From assembly GCA_026387665.1 (NCBI GenBank), contig JAPLLG010000013.1, positions 310,001-374,000 on the forward strand: a DNA stretch of 64,000 nucleotides, written 5' to 3'. The number at the start of each line of letters is the position of its first letter. The stretch's first letter is position 1. The stretch is from Nitrospirota bacterium. GTDB taxonomy: Bacteria; Nitrospirota; Nitrospiria; Nitrospirales; Nitrospiraceae. The notes below the pieces were generated by a model, which saw only the letters and a program-made list of their open reading frames with translations, made no database searches and was not told the origin of the DNA. The translations under genes were made by a program, and so were the position numbers. Positions 9,195-17,819 of this stretch are shown in pieces.

Positions 9195-11142
9195 AACCTC
9201 ACGAGGGCTCCGGCTTCATAGTCGGAGCCCTTTTTGGCTTCTCGTTCTCCATCTCACGCTGCTCTTTTTCCCACACACGTCTCTTGTTAGTGCCGCCGGG
9301 CTCTCCGATCCTCCCTATCTCGTCGAGCTTCTTGGGTCGGCCATGAAATTCCGCCTCGCAGATGAGCGGGAGTGGCATCTCCTGCTGCATTATCGGGAGA
9401 ATCTCCTTGGCGGCTATACGAGCGAAGCGGACGATCCGCAATTCTTTCTCTCCCCCATCGGCAGAACCGACCCGCAGGCTGAGCTGGAAGGCACGATTCG
9501 TTCACTATTTTCTGGAGAACCAGTCGGAAGCTCGAAAGAGCCGGCTCAGTGCTCGTTTATTGCCCGCTATCATTGGCTGAAAGACCGTCTTGCGATCAAT
9601 GAGGCTAAGCTGCCAGTGACTCGTTGTGAACGATTTGACCTATGGGTCCATGAACTCAATGCTGAGTCGGTCACGCTGATTTTTGCTTCAGCCTTCCTCG
9701 ATAACCCGGCCTCGATGTTCGGTCACACGTTTCTTCGGGTCGATCAAAAAGGACAGACCGAACAGACGCGGTTGCTGGCGTACACCATCAACTATGCGGC
9801 AGAGGTCCCTCCCGATGAAGGCGCCCTGTATCCCATCAAAGGAATCTTTGGAGGCTTCAGGGGCTACTTCATGACGCCGCCCTATTACCTCAAGGTGCAG
9901 GAGTATCGGGACATTGAGAATCGGGACATTTGGGAATATCGCTTGAATTTCTCGGAGCATCAAGTGCGGCGGTTGCTTGAACACGTCTGGGAATTAGGCA
10001 CCACGTATTTCGACTATTTTTTCTTCAAGGAGAATTGCTCGTACCACATTCTCTCACTTCTTGAATATGCGGATCCGACTCTTCATTTGACGAACCAATT
10101 CCATGTGTGGACTGTTCCGTCTGACACGGTGCGTTTGATCGCGACAGGCCCACAGCTGGTAAGCGAGACGGTTTTTCGCCCTTCAAGACGGACGACGGTC
10201 CGACGAAAATGGGAACGGCTTTCAACGGGTGAACGATGGATGATGATGGAGCTCGCAAGCGGTCATCCGCTCAGTACCATGGCGGAGTCCAAAGCTCTTT
10301 CGCCTAAACAACAGACGTTTCTTCTGGATGCGGCATCGGACTATCTTCGATATCAGAGTGAGACGGATAGAAAGCACGCTGCTGATTACAAGGAGCGTCA
10401 CCGGAAGGTGTTGGTTGAACGAAGCGCGCTCAGAATACCGTCTGATGACATGAAGATTCTGCCCTTTGCGGATCATCCGGATGCGGGGCACAGCACGTCG
10501 AGGGCGAGTGTAGGTGGTGGATGGCGCAACAATGATACCTTCGAGGAAGTCACCGTCCGTGCGGGGCACCATGATCTCCTGGATCCGGAGATCGGTTATA
10601 CCCCGAACTCGCAACTGGAGCTGGCATCCGTGGCGCTGCGGCATTACAACCGGGCCGATCAGTTCCGGTTGGAACGCGCGACGCTTGCCAATGTCCTGTC
10701 GTTGTCGCCGATGGACGCTCTCTCTCATGCCCCCTCCTGGAAGATCAATGTCGGCATGCAGACGATTCGTCACAATGCCTGCCGCTTGTGTAGCAATGGG
10801 GCGATCAATGGGGGGGTCGGCGCGGCGGTCGAAAGCCATTGGCTGAAGCGCGAGGTCTATTTTGCCTTTGCAGAAGGGGAGGCGAATTATAGTCGCGCCT
10901 ATGAGGAGCGGCATCGCATCGGCGGCGGCGGCACGGCCGGGTTGTTGGCCGATCTCACCGACCGTTGGAAAATGATGGCCACCGGCACCTATCTGAAATA
11001 TGCGTTGGGGGAGAAGTCCGACGATATCCGGTGGTTTGTCGGATCGCGCTATACCCTGACCCAGAATTGGGCTATGAGGCTGGAGTACAATCACCGCGAT
11101 CACGACAACGATGTGGTGCTGTCGGTTCAGGCGTTCTTCTAG
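9145..11142 (+). CDS. DUF4105 domain protein (envelope)
   Basis: A 665-residue protein if read from the ATG at 9145; start uncertain. A hydrophobic signal segment (about residues 30-50) precedes the mature part. The DUF4105 core is seen around LIFASAFLDNPASMFGHTFLRVD and in the ENCSYHILSLLEY stretch, which in this family supplies a conserved Cys/His pair like that of NlpC/P60-type enzymes. The C-terminal 200 residues alternate short strands and end with a terminal Phe (VLSVQAFF), suggesting an outer-membrane beta-barrel. The start region overlaps the DUF3015 gene by 50 bases and contains its terminator. Confidence 0.82.
   Translation: MMRSRLIPFFPRLLSAKTSRGLRLHSRSPFWLLVLHLTLLFFPHTSLVSAAGLSDPPYLVELLGSAMKFRLADEREWHLLLHYRENLLGGYTSEADDPQFFLSPIGRTDPQAELEGTIRSLFSGEPVGSSKEPAQCSFIARYHWLKDRLAINEAKLPVTRCERFDLWVHELNAESVTLIFASAFLDNPASMFGHTFLRVDQKGQTEQTRLLAYTINYAAEVPPDEGALYPIKGIFGGFRGYFMTPPYYLKVQEYRDIENRDIWEYRLNFSEHQVRRLLEHVWELGTTYFDYFFFKENCSYHILSLLEYADPTLHLTNQFHVWTVPSDTVRLIATGPQLVSETVFRPSRRTTVRRKWERLSTGERWMMMELASGHPLSTMAESKALSPKQQTFLLDAASDYLRYQSETDRKHAADYKERHRKVLVERSALRIPSDDMKILPFADHPDAGHSTSRASVGGGWRNNDTFEEVTVRAGHHDLLDPEIGYTPNSQLELASVALRHYNRADQFRLERATLANVLSLSPMDALSHAPSWKINVGMQTIRHNACRLCSNGAINGGVGAAVESHWLKREVYFAFAEGEANYSRAYEERHRIGGGGTAGLLADLTDRWKMMATGTYLKYALGEKSDDIRWFVGSRYTLTQNWAMRLEYNHRDHDNDVVLSVQAFF
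9205..9235 (+). terminator. Rho-independent terminator of the DUF3015 gene
   Basis: Stem GGGCTCCG / CGGAGCCC with a ten-base loop, followed by five T. The same bases lie inside the N-terminal coding region proposed for the following DUF4105 gene. Confidence 0.8.
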
Positions 11143-11159
11143 GTGCAGCGGGAGATCAC

Positions 11160-11921
11160 GTGAGCATCCTCGATCAAATTTTCGTGTTCCATCCAGACCC
11201 CTGGAAGGATCGGGATTGGAAAGCCCTGAGCGGTTTGCCTCTGGAAGAGGTTTGGTTTACATCGGGGGATGGGACGAAGCTGTTCGGCTGGTATGTGGAG
11301 AACCTCGCGACGAACGGTGTGATCCTGTGGTGCCATGGGAACGCGGGCAACATCATCAACCGGCTGGAGAATTTGAAGCTCCTCTCCCAGCTAGGCCTAT
11401 CGGTGTTCCTGTTCGACTATCGCGGCTATGGGCGGAGTCAGGGAAAGCCGTCGGAAGAGGGACTTTACCAGGATGCGCTGGGCGCCTACGATTACCTCAC
11501 GCGAACCAGAATGATTCGCCCTGAACGGCTTGTGCTGTTCGGGCGTTCGCTCGGAGCGGCTGTGGCGGGAGAGCTTGCCTCTCAGAAGCCTGCCGCAGGT
11601 TTGATCCTCGAATCGGCATTCCCGTCGATCGAAGCGGTGGCCAAGTTTCATTACGGCGGGCTGCCGGTCCATCGGCTGCTCGGGGCGGACTTTTCATTGA
11701 TCGATCGCCTGCCGCAGCTCTCTCTGCCAAAACTGATTATTCACGGAGACAAAGACGACATCATTCCGCTTGAACTAGGCCGGCAGATTTTTGAGGCGGC
11801 GAAACCGCCAAAGTCCTTCTACCTCATTGAGGGCGCCGATCATAACAACACGTACCAGATTGGCGGCGCCGCCTATTTCCAGCGATGGATCGAGTTCGTC
11901 CACACCGTCATCCGGTCTTAG
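11160..11921 (+). CDS. Alpha/beta hydrolase
   Basis: A 253-residue serine hydrolase. The GTG at 11160 is chosen because GGGAG lies 6-10 bases upstream and the reading frame before it overlaps the DUF4105 gene. Landmarks: WCHGNAGN (oxyanion region), DYRGYGRSQG, nucleophile elbow GRSLGA, HGDKDDIIP with the acidic residue, and EGADHNN with the catalytic His. This order matches the BEM46/YfhR-type family. No signal peptide; substrate unknown. It follows DUF4105 by 17 bases and may be cotranscribed with it. Confidence 0.87.
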   Translation: MSILDQIFVFHPDPWKDRDWKALSGLPLEEVWFTSGDGTKLFGWYVENLATNGVILWCHGNAGNIINRLENLKLLSQLGLSVFLFDYRGYGRSQGKPSEEGLYQDALGAYDYLTRTRMIRPERLVLFGRSLGAAVAGELASQKPAAGLILESAFPSIEAVAKFHYGGLPVHRLLGADFSLIDRLPQLSLPKLIIHGDKDDIIPLELGRQIFEAAKPPKSFYLIEGADHNNTYQIGGAAYFQRWIEFVHTVIRS

Positions 11922-12141
11922 CCTACGCTCAAGTGAGATGGGCGCGACGGGCGAGCGAAGCGCGATTAGAAGTGTGAAGTCTGGAAAACCTCGAACTTCG
12001 GACTCTTGCGTATGGCGCCCGCCACTCCATAATTTCAGAATGAGTGAAATTGATTGGAGATCGCTTCGATATTTGATACAGTCCGCTTCGGTAAGATCGA
12101 GTGGTTGCTCAGAGCGGCCTGATGGCGGTTGGGTGTGAATA

Positions 12142-13254
12142 ATGGCTAAGGAGGCCGGGGTGGTGATTTCTTCTCGTCTGCTGACGTTCAGTCTGCTGGG
12201 TTTCGTGATGTTGCTTGCGCCAGGCTGTGCGGGGAGAGCCGCCATAGTGCAGTCACAGGAGCGGAGCGACGCGAGTCCGGTCGTGGAGCAGGCCCTTGCA
12301 CCAACCCCCTCGGCGCCACAAGAAGATATTGCTTCGGACAAACTACCTTACAGTTTCGTGAGATCCGATGATAACGATCCCCGGCTTGATCCTTTCGTCA
12401 GGGCCGTCGATCCTTTCGCCAGGGCGAATGAATACTATCCTCTGGAAGCGGAAGAGCAGATTCCTCTATCGGCTTCCATGCTGACCTTTGCGTCGACTTC
12501 TGTGGTGATTCCTGCGTCGACCTCCTCGGTGCCGCAAGATGCGACTCCAGACGAAGCGCTTGATCCTTTTGCCAGGGCCGATGAGGAAGCCGGTGAGGAC
12601 TATGATCCCTGGGAGCCGGTAAACACCCACATCTTCGAATTCAACCGTCAGCTCGATCGATTTGTGCTCAAGCCGGTCGCGAAGGGATATGACTTCCTTA
12701 TGCCGGACTGGGTGCAGGTCAGCATCAAGAATATCTATTATAACCTGCGGTTTCCGCCCCGCCTTTTGAACAATGTATTTCAAGGGAAGTTCAAGGGAGC
12801 CAGTATCGAGGTGGGTCGGTTCCTCGTGAACAGCACGTTAGGCGGAGCGGGGATCGTCGACGTGGCCAAGGACATGGGGCTGGAGACGCCGGAAGAAGAT
12901 GTGGGCCAGACGCTCGGACGGTACGGCGTCAAGCCTGGTCCCTATCTGGTATTGCCGCTGCTTCCTCCCTTTACCGTCAGGGACTTCGTCGGCTTTCTTG
13001 GCGACATTGCCTTGAACCCGATCAACTGGCTGGTCGCTCCGATCGTCGAGGTCAAACACGTTCCTTCAATCATTGCCCACAAGAATCGGATGACATCCAC
13101 GTCGCTCCAACTCGGTGTCCGAATCGAGGAAATGGTGAACGAGCGCTCGATGAACCTTGAGAAATTTCAGGGAGTCGAGGAAGCCACGCTCGATCTTTAT
13201 ACCGCCGTCCGCAACGCCTATTTGCAGAAGCGGGCGAAGGCGATCCGGGAATAG
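12142..13254 (+). CDS. mlaA: MlaA (VacJ) family lipoprotein
   Basis: A 370-residue outer-membrane lipoprotein of the Mla pathway, which removes misplaced phospholipids from the outer leaflet. The signal peptide has a lipobox-like LLAPGC. Residues 30-150 form an unusual extension with degenerate DPFARA-type repeats (DPFVRAVDPFARANE and DPFARADEE). The MlaA domain then begins with YDPWEPVNTHIFEFN and continues through LNNVFQGKFKGA, GRFLVNSTLGGAGIVD and GQTLGRYGVKPGPYLVLPLLPP. No other mla gene is next to it. A palindromic region follows the stop. Confidence 0.92.
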   Translation: MAKEAGVVISSRLLTFSLLGFVMLLAPGCAGRAAIVQSQERSDASPVVEQALAPTPSAPQEDIASDKLPYSFVRSDDNDPRLDPFVRAVDPFARANEYYPLEAEEQIPLSASMLTFASTSVVIPASTSSVPQDATPDEALDPFARADEEAGEDYDPWEPVNTHIFEFNRQLDRFVLKPVAKGYDFLMPDWVQVSIKNIYYNLRFPPRLLNNVFQGKFKGASIEVGRFLVNSTLGGAGIVDVAKDMGLETPEEDVGQTLGRYGVKPGPYLVLPLLPPFTVRDFVGFLGDIALNPINWLVAPIVEVKHVPSIIAHKNRMTSTSLQLGVRIEEMVNERSMNLEKFQGVEEATLDLYTAVRNAYLQKRAKAIRE

Positions 13255-13263
13255 CGCAAAGGA

Positions 13264-13338
13264 GGTCTGTTTGGTCTATCCGGTCTATCTGGAGCAACGA
13301 GATAGACTGAATAGACCGGACAGACCAGATAGACGTTT
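13264..13338. terminator. Imperfect palindrome between convergent genes
   Basis: Repeats of GGTCTATC appear in both orientations, so this can form a long imperfect hairpin. It ends in GTTTTTAT on the plus strand. It sits exactly between mlaA and the converging kbl gene and probably terminates mlaA. Confidence 0.55.
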
Positions 13339-14529
13339 TTATCGGATCACGCCGAGTTCTTTGCCGACCTTCTTGAAGGCGGTGATGGCTCGCTCGAGCT
13401 GTTCTCTCGTATGGGCTGCTGACATCTGCACACGAATCCTGGCTTGTCCTTCCGGTACCACCGGGTAACTGAACCCCACGACATAGATCCCTTCTTCTAG
13501 CAGCCGTTCTGCCATCTTGTTGGCAAGCGACGCGTCACCGAACATGACCGGGATAATGGGATGCTCGCCGGGAATGAGCCGGAATCCGAGCGCGGCGAGT
13601 TGCGCGCGGAAGAAGGTTGCGTTTTCGCACAGCCTGGCCCGTAACTGGTCTCCTTTGGCCACGAGAGTCACGGCCCGTTGCGCCGCCGCGGCGATCACCG
13701 GAGGGAGTGAATTGGAAAAGAGGTAGGGCCGTGATCGTTGCCGCAAGAGCTCGACGATTTCTTTTCGTCCTGACGTAAACCCGCCCGTCGCGCCGCCCAA
13801 TGTTTTCCCCAGCGTGCTGGTGACCATCTCGATCTTGTCCGCGACGCCGAAATGGTCTGGTGTGCCTCGCCCGTTGCGTCCGAGCACCCCGGTCGCGTGG
13901 CTGTCGTCCACGATCACCGCTGCATCGTATCGCTCCGCCAGTTCGACGATGCGATCGAGTTTTGCGAGATCCCCATCCATGGAAAATACCCCGTCCGTCG
14001 CGATGAGGCGAAGCCGGCTGGTGGCCGCCTCGCGCAGTTTGGATTCCAGGTCTGCCATGTCGGAATGGGCGTAGCGGAGCCTGGTTGCCTTGCAGAGCCG
14101 GATGCCGTCGATCAGGCTGGCGTGGTTCAAGGCGTCGCTGATGACGGTGTCTTGCTCGCCGAGCAGCACTTCGAACAGTCCGCCGTTCGCGTCAAAGCAG
14201 GAACTATAGAGGATGGTGTCCTCGGTGCCGAGGAAGGAACTGATCGTCTGTTCGAGTTGCTTATGGAGGTCCTGCGTGCCGCAGATGAACCGGACGGAGG
14301 CCATGCCGTAGCCATGCTCGTGCAGTCCTTCGATGGCGGCCTCCCGGATATCCGGGTGGTTGGCGAGGCCTAGATAATTGTTGGCGCAGAGATTGAGGAC
14401 CTCGCCTTGCGCGACACGGATCTCGGCTCCCTGCGGACCGAGGATCTGCCGCTCGGACTTGTAGAGGCCGGCTGAACGGATGTCCACGAGCCGTTCCGCA
14501 AGAGTTTTTTTGAGTGAGTCGTAGGCCAT
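13339..14529 (-). CDS. kbl: Glycine C-acetyltransferase (2-amino-3-ketobutyrate CoA ligase)
   Basis: A 396-residue PLP enzyme of the alpha-oxoamine synthase family; the start at 14529 gives a length like E. coli Kbl (398), and an in-frame ATG lies 7 codons upstream. It splits 2-amino-3-ketobutyrate with CoA to glycine and acetyl-CoA. Landmarks are [39 protein letters not shown] and the PLP lysine in [11 protein letters not shown]. It lies downstream of tdh on the same strand, 110 bases away, so together they form the threonine-to-glycine route. A length-similar biotin synthase (BioF) is less likely given the tdh neighbour. Confidence 0.93.
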   Translation of the reverse strand: MAYDSLKKTLAERLVDIRSAGLYKSERQILGPQGAEIRVAQGEVLNLCANNYLGLANHPDIREAAIEGLHEHGYGMASVRFICGTQDLHKQLEQTISSFLGTEDTILYSSCFDANGGLFEVLLGEQDTVISDALNHASLIDGIRLCKATRLRYAHSDMADLESKLREAATSRLRLIATDGVFSMDGDLAKLDRIVELAERYDAAVIVDDSHATGVLGRNGRGTPDHFGVADKIEMVTSTLGKTLGGATGGFTSGRKEIVELLRQRSRPYLFSNSLPPVIAAAAQRAVTLVAKGDQLRARLCENATFFRAQLAALGFRLIPGEHPIIPVMFGDASLANKMAERLLEEGIYVVGFSYPVVPEGQARIRVQMSAAHTREQLERAITAFKKVGKELGVIR

Positions 14530-14545
14530 TTTCTTAGAGCATACA

Positions 14546-14641
14546 GCCATCAGCGATCAGCTGTCAGCGTTAGTCGAAAAACGAAAACGTTCCATTCCGT
14601 TGGGCCTCAAGCTGATCACTGATGGCTGACAGCTGAAGGCT
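14546..14641. repeat. Short inverted GATCAGCTGTCAGC-type repeats
   Basis: Between tdh and kbl two blocks of related sequence face each other: AGCCATCAGCGATCAGCTG on the left and CTGATGGCTGACAGCTG on the right. They can pair as an imperfect hairpin across the 40 bases between them. The last bases overlap the tdh stop codon. Function is unknown; it may attenuate kbl. Confidence 0.6.
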
Positions 14642-15674
14642 ACGGAAAGAGGACCACCTTGCCGCACTGTCCTGAGTTGATCAACTCAAACCCCTGCGCG
14701 AAGTCTTTCATGGGAAAGGTATGGGTGATGATCGGTTTGATGTTGAGTCCGGCCTGGAAGAGACCGGCCAGGCGATACCAGGTTTTAAAGAGTCGGCGGC
14801 CTGTCACGCCGTATACGCGGATGCCCTTGAAGATAATTTCATTCGGCAGATCGAAGGACACGGACCCGGTGGGAATGCCGAAGAGCGTCACGCGGCCTCC
14901 GTTCTTCACGGCGCTGAAGGCTTGGTGCAACGCGGTCGGGTTGCCGGACATTTCGAGGGAGGCATCGACCCCTTCGCCGGCTGTGATCTCGCGAATGGCG
15001 GCGGCGATTTGTTCCGGGGTTTCGGTCTTGGCATTGAGCACGTGATCAACCCCGACTTGCGTGGCCAGGTTGAGACGGTAGGCGCTGACATCCGTGGCGA
15101 TGATCAGGGAGGCGCCGGCTGTTCGTGCGACAGCGGCAGCAAACAATCCGGTCGGGCCACAGCCGGTGATCAGGACGGTCTGCCCCGTGAGATCTTCCAC
15201 GAGGGCGGCATCGACGGCGTTCCCGAGCGGCTCTTGGGCACAGGCCAGTTCCGGTGGAATAGAGAGAGAAGTTTTCCAGAGCACGGCTTCCGGCAAGACC
15301 ACGTATTCCGCGAAGGACCCGTCCAAATCGACTCCCAGGATGCGGTAATTTTTGCAGACATGCGCCTGTCCGGTGCGGCATTGGAAACAGTGGCCACAGG
15401 TTAAGTGCGATTCGGCCGCGACATAGTCCCCCACTTTGACTAAGGTGACCTCGGACCCGACCTCCACCACTTCGCCGCACATTTCGTGACCGATGATCCT
15501 GGGCGGGTGGATGCGGCTATGGGCCCAGGGGTCCCAATTGTAAATGTGGGCATCGGTCCCGCAGAGGGAGGTAGCTTTGACGCGGATAATGGCATCGGTG
15601 CGGCCCGGTTTCGGGTCCGGCCTGTCAGTGGCGGTCAATCCCGGTTGTGCGGATGTCTTGACGAGCGCACGCAT
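14640..15674 (-). CDS. tdh: L-threonine 3-dehydrogenase
   Basis: A 344-residue zinc-dependent MDR dehydrogenase that oxidises L-threonine to 2-amino-3-ketobutyrate with NAD. The catalytic zinc Cys is in LCGTDAHIYNWD, with GHEMCGEVVEVG and the structural zinc cysteines in CGHCFQCRTGQAHVC. The Rossmann motif is TGCGPTGLFAA. Length and motifs match E. coli Tdh (341). It is upstream of kbl in the same orientation. The ATG at 15674 begins MRALVKT, a normal family start. Confidence 0.94.
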   Translation of the reverse strand: MRALVKTSAQPGLTATDRPDPKPGRTDAIIRVKATSLCGTDAHIYNWDPWAHSRIHPPRIIGHEMCGEVVEVGSEVTLVKVGDYVAAESHLTCGHCFQCRTGQAHVCKNYRILGVDLDGSFAEYVVLPEAVLWKTSLSIPPELACAQEPLGNAVDAALVEDLTGQTVLITGCGPTGLFAAAVARTAGASLIIATDVSAYRLNLATQVGVDHVLNAKTETPEQIAAAIREITAGEGVDASLEMSGNPTALHQAFSAVKNGGRVTLFGIPTGSVSFDLPNEIIFKGIRVYGVTGRRLFKTWYRLAGLFQAGLNIKPIITHTFPMKDFAQGFELINSGQCGKVVLFP

Positions 15675-15715
15675 GCCCCCATTGTATACTAGCTGCTCGA
15701 TTCCGCCTACCCCGC

Positions 15716-15841
15716 CAGGATGCTGAAAAAGTCCGCCAGCTTCGTTCTCGGCTCATCGAAATCCTCAACGTACCCTCAGGGGTACGCCTCCGGTGCTTCC
15801 ATCGGCTGCGGCCTTGCTGACGGCCTTTTTGAGCATACTGC
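15716..15841. repeat. Dispersed hairpin element, copy 2 (short form)
   Basis: About 126 bp bounded by CAGGATGCTGAAAAAG on the left and CTTTTTGAGCATACTG on the right. It contains the family core CCTCAACGTACC with a GTACC/GGTAC inner hairpin. It fills the gap between divergent tdh and the TonB-like gene. Confidence 0.92.
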
Positions 15842-15976
15842 GGAGGTGAGCAATTTCTCTCCAAGACGCGTAGGTCTTTGAAGTTCTGCCATGTTGCAAT
15901 ACGTTTTCGTCGTCTGCCAGGGTTGGAGGGACGACGAGGTTGCGCCAGGGTTCGCGAGATCGGTAGGATGCGACCT

Positions 15977-16966
15977 ATGAAGGCGCTGCACCACCGAATC
16001 CTTGTGTTGTTGGCAGGGCTGTGTTGTGTGGCCAGCTCCCTCCTCCTCTCACCAGTTTTTTCAGCCTCCTTGCCGCAGCCTGTTTCTTCGTCCAGCTCTA
16101 TGAAACGGTGGGTGCAGTTCGAGTTGAACCAACCGGAGTCGATGGGGGACCAACAGGCCGGCAAGCCAGTCACGCTGACGATATTTCTTCGTGGGTTGGC
16201 CATTGGGAGGGCTCCGGTGGTCGCGACCTGTGAATCGAAGGTGTTTTATACGCAAACGGTCACGCTTGAGCCGGATGCCGCGTCGCTGGTGTGGAAGGGG
16301 GCGGTCACGCTTGAGCCGATTCCGATGAGCCGGACTTCCGTGTCACCCAAGGCGGCGCGAGTCCAAGTGACCTTCTCGCGATCCCGTTCAGACAAAGCGG
16401 AACGATTTCTCCGGCGGGTGGTCTATGTCACGCTGGATCAGACGGAGCCGATGAGTGAGAAGCGTGAGTCGCTTCCTGTTCAGGGCGAGGCATTGCCGGG
16501 CGAGGGTGTCATTGTGGAGGAAGTGCAGCAGGCTGTGACGCCGGTTGTGGCCCACGCCTTGTTCGAGGAAGATCTAGGCTCGCGCGCCTTATCGGGAGAG
16601 AAGAAGGCTTATTGGCAGCAGGTAAGTCAACTCATCAACCGGAGTTGGGCCCGCCATGTCCGGGGAGTCCGGCATGCCCCTAGCGGCGAAACGGTAAAGG
16701 TCCGTTTCAAATTGTATCCCAACGGTCGGGCGCAGTTGATCGAGGTTGAGAAGGGTTCCGGCGCGCGTGAGATCGATGAAGCCGGAATTCATGCGGTGGT
16801 CCATGCTCAACCGTTTCCCTCATTTTCTGCCGAGCTGGGGGATGGGCCAGTCGATGTGCATGTCCGGATGCGAACCGGCCGTCGGGTCGGGCCCCTTGAA
16901 GTGGAGTCGGTCGGGAGCCCGTTGCAGGGCAAGTCCGATGGGCCGGGACAGCCGTTGAAGAAATAA
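15977..16966 (+). CDS. TonB C-terminal domain protein
   Basis: A 329-residue exported protein. The ATG at 15977 follows AGGA by 8 bases and begins a signal or anchor segment (ILVLLAGLCCVASSLLL). Residues 30-170 are beta-rich and unassigned. Residues about 220-310 are a TonB C-terminal-like domain: YWQQVSQLINRSWARHV, GETVKVRFKLYPNGRAQ, ARE-IDEAGIHAVVHAQPFPSF. Lacking the Pro-rich spacer of true TonB, it may be a TolA- or TonB-like periplasmic adaptor. The nearest gene downstream is YceI, 51 bases away. Confidence 0.75.
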   Translation: MKALHHRILVLLAGLCCVASSLLLSPVFSASLPQPVSSSSSMKRWVQFELNQPESMGDQQAGKPVTLTIFLRGLAIGRAPVVATCESKVFYTQTVTLEPDAASLVWKGAVTLEPIPMSRTSVSPKAARVQVTFSRSRSDKAERFLRRVVYVTLDQTEPMSEKRESLPVQGEALPGEGVIVEEVQQAVTPVVAHALFEEDLGSRALSGEKKAYWQQVSQLINRSWARHVRGVRHAPSGETVKVRFKLYPNGRAQLIEVEKGSGAREIDEAGIHAVVHAQPFPSFSAELGDGPVDVHVRMRTGRRVGPLEVESVGSPLQGKSDGPGQPLKK

Positions 16967-17017
16967 ACCATAACCAGTTCAGGCTCGTAGCCATATATTT
17001 TCCCAAGGAGGAGATCC

Positions 17018-17629
17018 ATGCGGCAGAAGAGAAAAGAGAGTTGGTTCCTGTTCCTGTGGTTCGGAGCGATGGTCTGTTTTCCACTCACAGTTCAGGCAGA
17101 GCCCGCCCGTTGGAACGTAGATCCTGACCATTCGACGGTGGAGTTTCGTGTGGCCCATATGGTCGTCTCCAAGACGACCGGCCGGTTCATGGATTATGCC
17201 GGGTTTATTGATATGGATGCCGAAGCCGGGACCGTGAAAGCGATCGAAGCCACGATCAAGACGTCGTCGGTGAACACGAATCATGAAAAGCGGGATGCGC
17301 ATTTGCGGAATGCCGACTTTTTCGATGTGGAACGGTATCCGACGATGACCTTCAAGATGAAGAGTTACAAGAAAACTGAAGAGGGTTACACGGCGCAGGG
17401 AGACCTCACGCTGCATGGGGTGACGAAAGAGATTACACTTGCCGGCCATTATAATGGGGCGACTAAAGATCCTTGGGGCAATACCAGGGCCGGGTTCAGC
17501 GCAGAGGGAAAGCTCAATCGCAAAGACTTCGGCATGGTCTGGAATAAGACGTTAGATAGCGGCGGGCTCGTCGTCGGCGACGAGGTCCAGGTCCGGCTCG
17601 ATATAGAATGTATCAAGGCGAAGCCATAG
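17018..17629 (+). CDS. YceI family periplasmic protein
   Basis: A 203-residue protein with a strong AAGGAGGAG ribosome site and a signal peptide ending VQAEPA. The mature part is a lipocalin-like YceI barrel: RWNVDPDHSTVEFRVAHM at the start, ATIKTSSVNTNHEKRDAHL, and DLTLHGVTKEITL near the end. Members bind isoprenoid lipids. The TAG stop at 17627-17629 is the first three bases of a dispersed repeat element, so the repeat defines the end of the protein. Confidence 0.93.
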   Translation: MRQKRKESWFLFLWFGAMVCFPLTVQAEPARWNVDPDHSTVEFRVAHMVVSKTTGRFMDYAGFIDMDAEAGTVKAIEATIKTSSVNTNHEKRDAHLRNADFFDVERYPTMTFKMKSYKKTEEGYTAQGDLTLHGVTKEITLAGHYNGATKDPWGNTRAGFSAEGKLNRKDFGMVWNKTLDSGGLVVGDEVQVRLDIECIKAKP

Positions 17630-17755
17630 CAGGACGCTGAAAAAGTCCGCCAGCGTCGTTCTCGCCTCGAAAGCATCCTCAACGTAGCCAGGGGCTACGC
17701 CTCCGGTGCTTCCGTCGGCTGCGGCCTTGCTGGACGGCCTTTTTGAGCGTCCTGC
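17627..17755. repeat. Dispersed hairpin element, copy 3 (short form)
   Basis: About 129 bp from TAGCAGGACGCTGAAAAAG to CTTTTTGAGCGTCCTGC. Paired changes at both ends (GACGC against GCGTC) keep the terminal stem intact, which supports a selected or recently copied hairpin. Its TAG is the YceI stop codon. Confidence 0.93.
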
Positions 17756-17819
17756 AGGGCTTTGGCCTGCTCGCACGTTGTTGTTGGTCGGTGGTTCATC
17801 TTTCCGAGGGCGATCAATC

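Noticed and set aside
15625-16203. 192-residue minus-strand frame over the tdh start and a repeat copy
   Set aside because: It runs through the repeat element and overlaps tdh and the TonB-like gene; no ribosome site and the sequence looks like a GC-driven shadow.
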